NCBI GenBank assembly: GCA_009599575.1
Contig: VWND01000019.1
Location: 248,001-312,000, forward strand
Direction of reading: 5' to 3'
From: Blumeriella jaapii
Taxonomy: Eukaryota > Ascomycota > Leotiomycetes > Helotiales > Drepanopezizaceae
Length of the DNA stretch: 64,000 bases
Shown in pieces: positions 47,128 to 59,100 of this stretch (positions are counted from its first letter, which is position 1; every line of letters starts with the position of its first letter). Both the position numbers and the translations under genes were made by a program. The notes beneath the pieces were generated by a model. The model did not search any database. It saw only the letters and a program-made list of their open reading frames with translations, and was not told the origin of the DNA.

Positions 47128-50100
47128 ATGACCGCCGTCGGCCTCCAACCGCAGCCGCAGCCGCAGCCGCACCGCTCAGCGCCGCAATCGTCCTCTTCGA
47201 ACGTATCGTCGCGCCCTTCAACCTCCCAATTCCCACAAGCACACGCGCAACCCGTGCGACCAGAGCCTCGCAGCTCTCCGCAGACCAGCCATCGACCAGC
47301 CCTCAGCAATGAGCCGGTGAACGGCGGCGGTGGCGGCGGCGGCGGCGGCAGCAGACACCCCGCCTTAGACAATGCTCGCAAGCAGGCCGCCTCGATCACA
47401 AACGGCGCCTCTCAAAGACGAGCTTCGCTGCAATCAAGACCGATCTATGCGCCAAACGGTGCGGCCGAGTCGCTGGAGGTGCCCGATGCAGCAGCACCTG
47501 CACCAGCTGCTGCCGGCGTGGCTTCGACAGTCACGGCGGCCTCGAAACCACTGCTGGTCAGAGCAAAGAGCGATGTTGGTCCCCTCCAAAACCTAGAGAG
47601 AGAGGAGGTGGTGGAGGAAGACATCTCGGGCTTTGGCGCAAGACACGGTTTCGACGATCACTATGCCTCCGAGGAATATGTCTCCCAGCTGGCAAACGTA
47701 AGTCGACCCTTTCCTCTCCATGTCCAATTGCTTGAGTCGCTACAAGTCACTGCGGCCCTATGAGTTGCTGTGGCCGATCATGCTCCTTGCTTCCTCCGCC
47801 TTATGAAGTGCTTGCTGTTTATTGCCAATTCCATTGCTACTTTCTACTTCTCCAGTGTCTTGTATGCTGTCTCTATGCGCTTGCTCCCCTCCTGCTCTAG
47901 TCGGGCCCTGTGGACGCTGCTGCGACGTGTACGAAAATCCCAACTCTTGGGCTCCAACCTGCGCCTTAGACGGAGACGGAGATGGAGAGCGGCGGTACCA
48001 CGGGTGTGATCCTTCGTGAGAAGGCAGCGGCTTCGACTTCGACTTCGGATTTGCGAACCCCACGATCCATCTTGATAGCCCTAACGACGCGGTCATGCGA
48101 GGACGAATGCTTCTTCTTGCCTACCGGCGGAAGCGTTGCAGATTGTGGAACATGCACTCAGTACCAGAGCCTCCAGATCTTGAAGCTAATACACTATTGC
48201 AGAATTGGTACATGTACTTCACCGACAAGCGCCATGAGACGACGGGCAACCCCCAGAAGAAGGCCTTTGAACTGCAACCATGGCGGATGAAGGATCGGCT
48301 GAAGACGGTCTCGGCCGCGTTGGCAATCTGTCTGAACATTGGCGTCGAGCCGCCCGATCAGCTGAAGACGAGCCCGGGCGCGAAGATGGAGGCCTGGCAA
48401 GACCCGACGAATCCTCCGGTGGGCAAGGCTCTCGAGAACATCGGCAAGGCGTTGCAGGCCCAGTACGAGACGTTGGCGATCCGGACGAGATACAAGCAGT
48501 ACCTGGACCCTTCAGTCGAGGAGACCAAGAAGTTCACGCAGTCGCTGCGGAGAAACGCGAAAGAGGAGAGAGTGCTGTTCCACTACAACGGCCATGGGGT
48601 TCCCAAGCCAACGGCCTCGGGCGAGATCTGGGTCTTTAACAAGAACTACACGCAGTACATCCCCGTCTCCCTGTACGATCTCCAAACCTGGCTCCAGGCG
48701 CCGACTTTCTACGTCTGGGACTGTTCAGACGCCGGCAACATCATCAGCAACTTCCATCGATTCGCCCAGAAGCACGAGGAGGAGGAAGCTGAGAATGCTC
48801 GAGACGCGGCCTATACCCCCCAAGCCTACACGCCGTACATCCACTTGGCCGCCTGTGGCGTCAAGGAGAACCTACCGACCAATCCTCTGCTCCCCGCCGA
48901 TGTTTTCACCTGCTGTCTCACGACCCCGATTGAGATGGCTCTGTGGTACTTCTGTCTTCAAAACCCTCTCCCATCCCATATCACGCCCGAGCGCGCGAAG
49001 AAGCTCCCCGGGCGACTCCAAGAGAGGAGAACGCCGTTGGGAGAGCTGAACTGGATCTTTACCGCCATCACCGACACCATCGCGTGGACCTCGCTCCCCC
49101 GGGAACTCTTTCGTCAGTTCTTCAGACAAGACCTGATGGTCGCCGCTCTCTTCCGCAACTTCCTGCTGGCGCAACGGATCATGTCGACGTACAATTGCCA
49201 TCCGCAATCCTTCCCCGTGCTCCCCGACACGCACACCCACCCGCTGTGGGCCAGCTGGGACCTCGCTGTCGATATGGCTCTGTCTCAACTCGATATGCTG
49301 GAAGACAAGGAGAACGGCGTCCGGCCGGATTACGAGTTCCAGAACTCGACGTTCTTTACGGAGCAGCTCACCGCGTTCGAGGTCTACCTCACCCACGGCG
49401 CCGTCACCCAGAAGGCTCCAGATCAGCTTCCCGTGGTCCTTCAAGTCCTTCTGAGCCAGCAGCATCGGGTGCGCGCGCTAATCCTCCTCGGCAAGTTTCT
49501 CGACATGGGCCCGTGGGCCGTCAATCTCGCCCTGAGCATCGGTATCTTCCCTTACGTTCTGAAGCTGCTACAATCCGCCGCGGCCGAACTCAAGCCGGTC
49601 ATGGTCTTCATCTGGACTCGAGTCTTGGCTGTCGATATCACATGTCAAGCCGATCTCCTCAAGGACAGCGGATACATGTACTTTGCCTCCCTCTTGAAAC
49701 CCAACGAAGGTCTCCCCGTCGTTGACAGCTTGGAACACAAAGCCATGTGTGCTTTCATCCTCGCGCGTCTCTGTGATGGTTACAAGCAAGGACAGACCGT
49801 CTGCAACCAGTCCGAGATCATGAGCTACTGCTTGGTCCACCTCCAAAATGGCGAGAACCCCCTCCTTCGCCAATGGGCTTGTCTCTGCATCAGCCAGCTG
49901 TGGAAGGATCTGCCAGACGCGAAGTGGAGAGGCATCCGCGAAGGCGCGCCGTCCAAGCTGGCCTTCCTGGTTCGCGACGTGTGCTGTGAGGTTCGGGCAG
50001 CAATGCTCACGGCCATGACCACCTTTTTGGGCATCTCAGATCTGACGGACGAGGTCGCTCGAATCGAGGAGAACATCACGTGGACGGTCATGGAGATGGT

Positions 50101-52143
50101 CAATGATGGCAATGCGATGGTCCGCAAGGAGCTCTTGGTGTACTTCTCCCGCTTCATCCACCGCTACGAGAACAAAGTCTTGGTGGCCGCGTACGAGCAC
50201 CTGCTCGAGGAGCGCGGCTACCGACAGTACCCCCCGACGGACGACGGCAAGGAGCACAAGATGGGTCTGCACTACGCAAAGCCGGCGGATCGCGACGGAG
50301 AGGGCAGCATCAAAGCGGCCGCTCACGGTCTTGCTCACAACTCCGTCTTCGCCGCTGTCTGGAAGCATGTGTTTATCATGGCTGTTGATCCACACCCCGA
50401 GGTCGGGCGCAACGCGACCATCATCGTTGATTACATCCACGTTGCTCTTCTGCAGTCTCCCCTCGGCGCCCTCGCTCAACCCGTATTCGAGGAGATCGCT
50501 CGCAGCGATGCCAGAGCTACGGCGCCGAAGCAGGCAGCCGTTGATCTCCGCCCCAACACACCCGCCTCGCAAGACGCCAACGCATCGGCGAAGAGCGCTC
50601 CGGGGCTGCTCAAGCGGACGACCAGCTTCTTCTTCAACACGCTGCCGGCCTTTGGGAGCTCCCACGCGGAGCCCAGCCCGGGACACAAGCCCGCGGTTCC
50701 CAAGTCTCCTGGGGCCAACCAAAAGACCGGACTTCAGAAGCGATACACGATGGATTTCCCGACGCCGCCAGACGTGAACGAGACCCCGGTGACCCCGGGC
50801 GTCTATCATGCGGCCAGAGAGCCAGTATCTGGACAGTATGAAGCCCGCAAGATGTCGGAGCCCCCCGTGATCCCGCTGGAAAGTACCTTCTTCGAGTGGT
50901 CGATCGAGTATTTCCGCGAACCTCAGATGAAGCCCAACGAGGCAGAGGAGCCGGGGAGTACCGACTACAACGAACGCTTGTGGCGACGCTCGCGAAACGA
51001 GGCCATCCTGCGCGAGACGCAGCCGCAGAAGGAGATCGCCGGAAGCGGCAAGTGGACCAATCCCGCTGGGTTCTTCAACAACCAGAGTCAACCGTCGAAG
51101 ATGACTTTCCATCAGTTCGAGGATCACCTGGCGGTCGCCGACGACCGCGACACCATTTGCGTCTGGGACTGGAAGAAAGCCGGGCGCGTGAACCGTTTCT
51201 CCAATGGCAATCCCGAGGGCTCCCGAATCAGCGATCTCCAGTTCATCAACGAGGACGACCAAGCCTTCTTGCTCTCGGGCTCGTCTGATGGTGTCATTCG
51301 CATCTACCGTCACTACGACTCGGAGAAGAAGATCGAGGTCGCCTCGGCCTGGCGCGCCCTGACCCATCTCGTCCCGAGCAATGTCAACTCCGGCATGGTC
51401 TTTGATTGGCAGCAGGTCTCGGGCAAGCTCCTCGTGGCCGGCGACGTCAAGGTGATCCGCGTCTGGGCCGCCGCTCCCGAAGTCTGTGTCGTCGACATCA
51501 ACGCCCGCTCCGGCTCCTGCGTCACCTCCCTGACATCCGACCAGATGACGGGCAACACGTTCGTGGCGGGCTTCGGGGACGGCGCCATCCGCGTTTTCGA
51601 CACCCGCAACCGACCGCAGGAAGCCATGGTGCGGAAGTGGAAGGACGAGAATGGGGGCGTCTGGATCAAGAGCGTCCACATGCAGAGGGGTGGTCAGCGA
51701 GAGCTGGTCTCGGCGAGCATCAATGGCAAGGTCAGGCTGTGGGACATTCGCATGGACAAGTGCTTGAAGATCATCAACACGACCAGCCAGGGGCTGCGGA
51801 CGGCGAGCACGCATGAGCATCTGCCGGTCTTTGCTGTGTAAGTTCATCCTCTCTCTGTCTGGTTCTTCGTTGCCCATGGGGGGTGAACGCAACGCTCATG
51901 TGATTTAGCGGAACGGCCACCCACGCCGTCAAAGTGTACAACTTCGAAGGCCGGGAGCTCTCTCGCGTCGAACCCTACTCCACCTTCCTGCGCGGCACCT
52001 CTCCCATCTCGGCTACGGCTTTCCACCCCCATCGGATGATGCTTGCGTGTGCGGCTCGAGGCGACACGTACATCAACCTCTTCACCTGTCTCGAGAAGAA
52101 GAAGAAGAAGGAGGAGGAGAAGGCGGAGGGCGACCATGCTTGA
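47128..52143 (+). CDS. KOG1: TORC1 subunit KOG1 / Raptor
   Basis: This is the scaffold of TOR complex 1, which presents substrates to TOR kinase at the vacuole surface. Three exons (47128-47697, 48203-51837, 51909-52143) give 1,479 residues in one uninterrupted frame. Exon 1 encodes a disordered Gln/Ser/Ala-rich extension ending HYASEEYVSQLAN. The Raptor N-terminal caspase-like domain follows (NWYMYFTDKRHETTGNP, WRMKDRLKTVSAALAICLNI, VLFHYNGHGVPKPT, GEIWVFNKNYTQYIP, FYVWDCSDAG), then HEAT-type helices (VLLSQQHRVRALILLGKFLD and onward), a disordered linker, and C-terminal WD40 repeats (about residues 1150-1465). The first intron is 505 bases, long for this genome, and could hide an unrecognised small exon. 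The Lys/Glu-rich extreme C-terminus (EKKKKKEEEKAEGD) is unusual but in frame. Confidence 0.96.
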
Positions 52144-53479
52144 GGGGGTCCTCTCCTGGGCATCGGCGTTGGTCGTTTGGTGGTGTCTCCCTTCCGATGC
52201 AGAGGCGGCTGGCCGGCGGGACCCCGTCGATCCCGTCCTTTCTGTTCCTCTTCTCCACGGCCGCGGGATCTGCGCACGGGTGGTGCCCTCTTTGCACGTT
52301 CATTGCTGTTTTGTGTTTCTTCTTTCTCCTGCATTGCGAGGGCTGGGGATGGGATGGGGTGGGATGGCTCGGCGTTTCTGGGTATCTCGCTTGGCTTGAC
52401 TCGGCTGGGCAGCTTCTCCGATGAAGGTCTGGGGAGCGCATGGGCGGCTGCGAGCAGCACCGCATGCAACGGCTCTTGCCTATCTATGCGTTGGTTGCGT
52501 TGGTTGCGTTGCGTTGCGTTGCGTTGCGTTGCGTTGCGTTGCGTTGCGTTGCGTTGCGTTGTTTGCTTTGCTTTGCTTGACTTTGCTGGGTGTCGGCAGG
52601 CGAGCGAGCAAGCGAACGCTGTAGTGTAGTACATGTAGTGTATATAGGAGCCATGTTCCTTGTAATAACTAATGCTTATCGAATGCATGGGGTGATGGAA
52701 GGGGATGGAGTTGTTGCCGTGGTGGTGACGGTGTTGACGGTGGTGGTGAAGTGTGAAGTGTTGATGTGATTTGTGAAGTGTTGATGTGATATGATGATGT
52801 GTTAATGTGATGTGATGTATTTGATGTATTTGAAGTGAAGTATTTGATATGATATGTTTGAAGTGATGTATTTGATGTATTTGATATGATTGAAGTGAAG
52901 TATTTGACGTGGAGTATTTGATGTGATATGAAATCTTTGATATAGTAGGAAGTATTTGATGTGATGTGTTGATATGATATATTGATGTGATGTATTTGAT
53001 ATGATATATTTGATATAATAAATTCAAATTATTTGAAGTGTGTATAATATCAGGGTATTTGATATGAGATAAAATGTTTGACATAAAGTTTTAATATGAA
53101 ACCTTTAATATAAAGTATTTGATATAATACGAAGTATTTGATATGCAATAGATAATATATATATAGTATGAAATATTTGATATAAAATACTTGATATAAT
53201 GCGAAGTAGTTGATATGAAGATTTTAATAAGCTATATTCAAAGTACTTGACGTGTGTATAATATAAGATATTGGAATTGAAATAAAGTGTTTGATATGAA
53301 ATTTTGCATAGAAGTTATTTAATAAAAAATAGATATAATACTTGATATAAAATATTTGATAAAATATACTTGATATAATATAAATAACGTGAAGTACTTG
53401 ATACAAGGCGAAGTGTTTGATATAAAGTATAATATAAAGTATTTGATGTGAAGTACAAAATGTGCTATTTTGCATGGAG
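52144..53479. other. 3' flank of KOG1 and repeat zone, no gene seen
   Basis: From 52144 to 52490 the sequence is GC-rich and unique, probably the KOG1 3' untranslated region. It then passes into GTTGC pentamers and, from about 52740, the AT-rich TTTGATATGA minisatellite. Confidence 0.6.
52494..52563. repeat. (GTTGC)n pentanucleotide array
   Basis: About fourteen GTTGC units in perfect register within 70 bases, followed by TTGCTTTGC variants. Confidence 0.95.
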
Positions 53480-53480
53480 G
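52740..53480. repeat. TTTGATATGA-type degenerate minisatellite
   Basis: Ten-to-fifteen-base units such as GTATTTGATATGA and GTGATGTATTTGAT become steadily more AT-rich toward the transposon block. It continues on the far side of the solo LTR (GTTATTTGATATGATTTG at 53744), showing that the LTR inserted into it. Confidence 0.85.
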
Positions 53481-53484
53481 TTAT

Positions 53485-53743
53485 GATAACGATCTAACCA
53501 GTCGAAAGGCTGAGATCGGTCAATTTGGGTCGCCGAGTTCACATAGTATAAAGAAACGAGCCTTCGGTCTTATAACCAAGATATTCACTTGGATTTAACA
53601 ACTACAGAAGGTAGAGATTGCTAAGGGGAAAGGGCCTTATATATAAATAGTCTCCACGGTTGATAGGGAGACCCACCAGAAGACTAGAGGAACCAAGGAA
53701 AGCGGAGCAAAGAGTGAAAAGGGCAAAAAAGTGAACCGTCACA
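53485..53743 (-). mobile_element. Solo LTR (~260 bp) with GTTAT target duplication
   Basis: The 259 bases are flanked by GTTAT (53480-53484 and 53744-53748). On the - strand the element starts TGTGACGGTTCAC and ends near CGTTATC; with a one-base shift it would be TG...CA with a 4-base duplication. It has a TATA-like TATTTATATATAAGG on the - strand, as expected for an LTR promoter. It is unrelated in sequence to the LTRs further right and is much less AT-rich than they are. Removing it joins GCATGGAG-GTTATTTGATATG, which fits the surrounding minisatellite. Confidence 0.7.
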
Positions 53744-53783
53744 GTTATTTGATATGATTTGATACAGAGAAACTGTAGGTTTG

Positions 53784-54002
53784 TGTCAGAAAGCACGATC
53801 CAAATTCTCGGCCTTTGGCCGAGACCTTGCCGAACGGCCTTCGGCCTTCGGCTTTCGGTCAGTGGCCCGAGCAGGCACGACCTAAATAAATCCAAAAATA
53901 TAACTAAACGGACTTTTTGTATCTTTTTAGATTTTTTAAGATTTAATATATTAATTAAATAAATGCTTTGCTTTTTAGTCTGTTTTCTGATGCATTCTGA
54001 TA
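53784..54002 (+). repeat. Probable 5' LTR of the outer element
   Basis: It starts TGTCAGAAAGCACG and ends near CTGATA, read as CTGACA after C-to-T change. It is placed by homology of the following sequence with the sequence just inside the inner element's 5' LTR. The left part holds a GC-rich hairpin, CTCGGCC-TTT-GGCCGAG, at 53807-53823 and an inverted CCGAA...TTCGG at 53830-53844. It is not similar enough to the inner LTR to align throughout. Confidence 0.55.
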
Positions 54003-54099
54003 TTCTGAATTTTTTTTTCAGGACCGGCCGGCAAGCATTCTTTTTTATTATTTATTTAATCCCGCATATTTCAGGCCCCAAATCTTAATAAAAAACCGA

Positions 54100-55494
54100 T
54101 CGGCCTTATAATTAATTCGCAACGAAAAAAAAGAATTTAACAAATTCTGAAAAAAAAAAAAAACACTTTCTAAGCCAAAACTTTAATTTTATTAATATTA
54201 TTTTATTAAGCATTCGGACGTCAAATAATATAACGACCGAAGCAAACGATAATTATAAAAATTAAACCGACGATAGCTTTTTATTTTCCGATCCTTTTTT
54301 TTTTTTCGTTTTAATTTATTTCGCAATTTTTTGCCGCTAACGAACGACCACGCAACTTTTTTTTTTTTCGTTCCGAAACTTTTTTACGTATTAAAACTTA
54401 ATTAAAAACAAAACGCGAAAAAAATAAAATTATAAAAGCTAGATTCGCAATTATAAAAACTTAGCAAATAAAATTGCAACGATTTTTTGCTAAAGCTTTT
54501 GTATTCCCCGGAATTAACCAAATTGCTTTTGATTTTTACCGCAATTTACTTTTTTTTAAAAATCCGCTATTTAATAACCAAGCTTTTACAGCATTATTAT
54601 TATTTCTATTTCGCTTTTAATTTTTATAAAATTTAAAAAGCGAACCGATTATTTTAAAAGCCGAATTCGCCAATTTTTCTTTTGCTAATTATATATCACA
54701 ACGATTTTAAAAACTTTTTTTAAATCGAAATTATTATTAATTTTCATTTTTTTTAAAAACGATATCAGATATTAGCTATTAAAAATAAAAAATTACTTCG
54801 CTAAAAAAAGCATTTTCCGATCGGATTTACAATTTTAAAACCGCGAAAAACTATTTATTCGATTTAATTAAAAAACGAATCGTATATATCCGAATTTATT
54901 GCAAAAACTTTTCAGAAATCGATAAATTTATAACCTGGATTTTTTTGAAAATCTGGCTTTATTAAAAATACGCTCGAATTAAAAACTCGATCGAAATTAA
55001 CAAAAAAATAAAAATAATACCAAATATTCGCGACCCAGTTTTATAACCGATTTTATTAATTATTTCGAAACCGTTTTATAAAAAAATTTTCTAACGCTAT
55101 AAAAAACAAATTGTTTTGTTACGATATCGAATAAAATTAACACGCCCGATTTTTAAAAGCATTTACGACCTGATTCGAAGCTTTTTGCCAATTATTTACG
55201 CGCAAATAAAAAACTGCGTTTTAAAAGCTGAAAAATATATTCGAAGCGAAATAAGCTTATTTTCGAAAAAAAAAGTCCATTTCGATTTCGAAAACAAAAG
55301 CAATTTAAAAAGCAATAGCAGCGTTTTTATTAAAAACATTTCGACCATTTCAGAATTTCGTTTATTATTAATTACCGGCTTCGACAACGCTAAAAGCGTT
55401 TTCGATATTCCGAAATAAAAAAAAAAAAAAAAAAAAAAAACTTCGAAATGCCAACGTTTGCTTTAATTGCAAAAACATCGGATATATAATATAA
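54100..55494 (+). pseudogene. Outer element gag, degraded; first half of its zinc knuckle
   Basis: Recognisable Lys-rich gag-like segments lie in several frames (for example 55116-55418), with stops throughout. The end reads CFNCKNIGYII*, the first 12 positions of a CCHC zinc knuckle in which His is replaced by Tyr. An A-run (about 55418-55440) lies just before it. The matching second half resumes at 61855. The segment aligns by eye to the reverse complement of about 60.1-61.6 kb. Confidence 0.7.
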
Positions 55495-55724
55495 TGTCAC
55501 AGTTGGAAGTCAGAACCAAAGAACAGAAATGCATTTATTCGTAAAACTGAATCTTAGGGAATTATGAAAATATAAGGGATTCTTTTGATTATATTCCGAG
55601 GGTCGGCAGATCGGGCCTGTTTCGGAATTCAATTGATTTTGGCCAAGGTTGCATGCTGATGTTTACTTCTAGCTTTAGTATTTTCTAGCATGCTTTTTCG
55701 TCGGTCAGCCGGTGCCTTCTGACA
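55495..55724 (-). repeat. LTR of the inner element (3' LTR by orientation)
   Basis: 230 bases starting TGTCACAGTTGG and ending TTCTGACA, with TGTCA/TGACA inverted ends. Compared with its partner, most differences are C/T and G/A transitions. Confidence 0.9.
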
Positions 55725-55805
55725 TTTTCCCTTTTTTTTCGATAAAGCTTTTTTTTGTTAATAATTAGGAAAAATAAAGTTTTTAAATTAATAGATTCGG
55801 ATTAA

Positions 55806-56112
55806 CAAGTTTTTTTTAAAACGTCGGTTTTGTAAAATTAAGAGAGTGAAAAGTGTTAATTAACGGTAAAGTTTTTTAAAACGTCGGTTTTGTAAAATTG
55901 AAAAAGTAAAAAGTGTTAATTAACGGTAAGGTTTTTTTTTAAAACGTCGGTTTTGTAAAATTAAAAAAGTGAAGAATATCAATTAACGGTAAGGTTTTTT
56001 TTTAAAACGTCGGTTTTATAAAATTAAAAGAGTAAAAAATGTTAATTAACGGTAAAGTTTTTTTAAAACGTCGGTTTTTGTAAAATTAAAAAAATAAAAA
56101 ATATTAATTAAT
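55806..56112 (-). repeat. Five ~61-64-bp tandem repeats near the 3' end of the inner element
   Basis: Units have the form AAAACGTCGGTTTTGTAAAATTAA...GTTAATTAACGGTAAGGTTTTTTT and are repeated five times, the last being more degraded. They lie about 80 bases inside the left LTR, where a 3' untranslated region of the element would be. Confidence 0.9.
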
Positions 56113-56199
56113 AATAAGGTTTCGGTAAAATTGTTTGAAAAATCGGTTTCGTATAAAAGTATATCAGAGTAAAATACAAATAATATTAATTATTAGCGC

Positions 56200-59100
56200 T
56201 AAGTTTAAAAGGGTTGTTTTTAAAAAATTAAGCTATTAGCTTTAATGCGTATTTCAGATCTTTTGCTTTTTGCTAAAAATCGTAGTCTGAAAACCAACTT
56301 TTTCATCGAATCAGAAAATATAATTTCTTTCACCGTTTTTTAAACGCAGAATCAAAAATTTAATTTATTTTCTATTTTTTTTTTTTTTTATTTTTCGCGT
56401 CGTCGTTTCTATAAAGTCGGGGCCCGAAGATTCGGCGTTTTGTTCGCTTTTATCTATTCTCGTTGCTTTATAATATAGGCTTAATAAATTTACGTGGAAA
56501 ACGTCGTACAACTTCTAAAAATCGGGCAATCGTAATTTGTATACTTGGAAATTAATTTTGTTTAAAATTGAAAAAAGACCAAATTTTTTAGCGTTTAGTT
56601 TTTTACAAAGTTTTTTTCGTTTTTAAGTTTTTTTTGCGTTTAAATATACTTTTTTTTCCGATTTTGAAATTCGTTTAAATATATTTTCTGTCGTAGTATT
56701 TTGCTTAAAAGTTTTTTTAAATATATAATAAGGTTTTTTTTCAATTTCTGGTATATAATCTTCAGCTTTTTTGCAAATCCTGCTGCTAATTCGGATTCGA
56801 AATCTAGCAGTTTTTTTTAAATTAAATAATTTTGCGTTAATTTCGTTTGCTTAAAAAAAAGATATTTTAATAAACGAAAATAGTATATCGCTAATAGCGA
56901 ATTCCGCTAAAAAAAGTAGATTTAGTTAGTCGTTTTAATTAAAATCAACGTAAAACCGAAAATATGTTTCGAAAATTGCGTTCGCTTTTTTTGTTTGCCC
57001 GTCGGTTTGTAAATAAAAAGCGGTTGAAAGTTTGCGTTTTATACGAAATATAATCGTAAATATAATTTAAAATGCAAAAGTGAAAAAAAAAACCGCGATT
57101 TAATACGATATCGTTTAATATGCCGTAGCAAAAAAAAAAACTGTTTTGCAAAAAATATAAGCAAATTAGCTAGTAGTTATGTTTTTGCGTATTAAAACGA
57201 AATAAAATTGTTTCGTTAAACGATAAATAATAACAAATATTACGTCGTAAATAAAAGTTTTACCGATTTTGTTATACGAAAAGTCGCTATTGCTCGAAGC
57301 GTTTTGAAAAGTCGGTAATTAAATTCAAAAAAATATTATTTTAAAATCGGTTTAATATCGGAATAAAATAAAGTTTTCCGTTCGTTTTTGTTTTTGAAAA
57401 CTTGTTTCTTTTGCAAGTTATATATAATAAAATATAGTTTTTTTATATCCGCGGTTATTTCCGGCTAATAAAATAAGCGTTTTAATAAAACGATTGTTTT
57501 ATTTCGCCCGAAATAATCCGCGGTCGAATTATCGTAAAATTCTTTTAATAGCTTTTTTTTTTCAAAATAAATTTTAATAAAACGTAAAACCTGATGCTTT
57601 TATATATTTAAATATCGTTAATTAAAAAAAAATCGGAATTTAAAAGTGTTTCGTGCAAATTTTATATTTGCTTAATTTCCGAAGCAATATTTTATTATAG
57701 CAAAATATTCGGTGTTTTTTTTAGATTTTTGTATTATTTGATCGTCGAAATCTATAATAAGCAAATTGTTATATTTTTAAAAGCGATCGAGCCAATCGTT
57801 TTTTCAATTCGGCTCGCGCGTTTTTAATATTTTTTTTAATTAATTTATAAATACAAAAAACGATAAAATATAGCAAATTCTTTTCTCCGTTTATAAGCAG
57901 CAGTTTGTTTAGAATTTGTTTTAAGGCCAGTTGCAAAAGTGGTTTTGCTGATTGCACGGAATTTTAAATATAATTTAATTTTCGCGACGATGCGTCGGCG
58001 GAGTTTTTCGAGCCAACTTTATATATAATTTCGAAATCGATAATTAACAAAATTATTGCTTATTTGATTTGACGTTTGATTAAAATTCGAATAATTATAA
58101 AATACTTAAGATTATTATAGTCCGATATTATTATGATTTTATGCCGGGCGCTTTCGAAATAATATTTTTAATATTTGATTAATTTAATAATTAACAAAAG
58201 TTTCTGATCGAAAATCGTATAATTTATTTTCGCAAATATAAATTTTCGGAAATAAAAAGCGATTGGGTATAAATATAAATCGGATTAACGCTAAGAAATT
58301 ATTTCGGCGAATACAATCGTAAAAGCGTTATATTCGAAGAAAATTTTCAATTCGGAATTGAAATATATTAATAATAAAGCTTTAATAAACGCGTTTTGTA
58401 AAATTCGGAATAATAATATCGCTTTTTTTATTTATAAAAACGGTTTTTTGCTTTTTAAAAGTTTAATTATTTCCGTAGCGATAAAGCTGTATTAATAAAT
58501 AAATCTGCGATAAAAGTTACAAAACCTTAAAAAAAAAAAGGTTTTTCGTATAATATTTAAAATTGGCCATTTCGCAATCGTTGCAACTTTTTTTTTGTTT
58601 ATATTAATTTCGGCTAAAAAAAACGACAAAACTTAAAAATTCGACGTTATCGGTATCGAATTCGCATTTTTTAAATTTGCAAAACAATTTTGCGTTAAAA
58701 AAAAGTTTTTTAAAATTTTAATAACGTATTTAATATAAAAAGCTTTATTTTTTTAAATAAATCAGAATATCGTTTAAATATATTATAACGAATATATTTA
58801 TAAAATCTTTAAAAACGCTATCGATATATGCTTAAAAAGTTGCTAATATATTGCATATTTTAAAAAGCATTACTAAGTATTCGAAAAAAATCGAATTTAG
58901 TTTTGAAAGCCGTTTTTCATTTATGCTTTTTCGCTATTTTAATTAAATTGAAACTTTATTTAAAATTTAATTTAATAAATATTTTCGCTTTGCCTAATCG
59001 ATTTAGAATTTCCGAAATTAAAAAAATAAAATAGCGGTTGGAAATTATTATAACATTTAATTTTTAGTAATTTACGCAAAAACGTAATGCATTATTTTTT

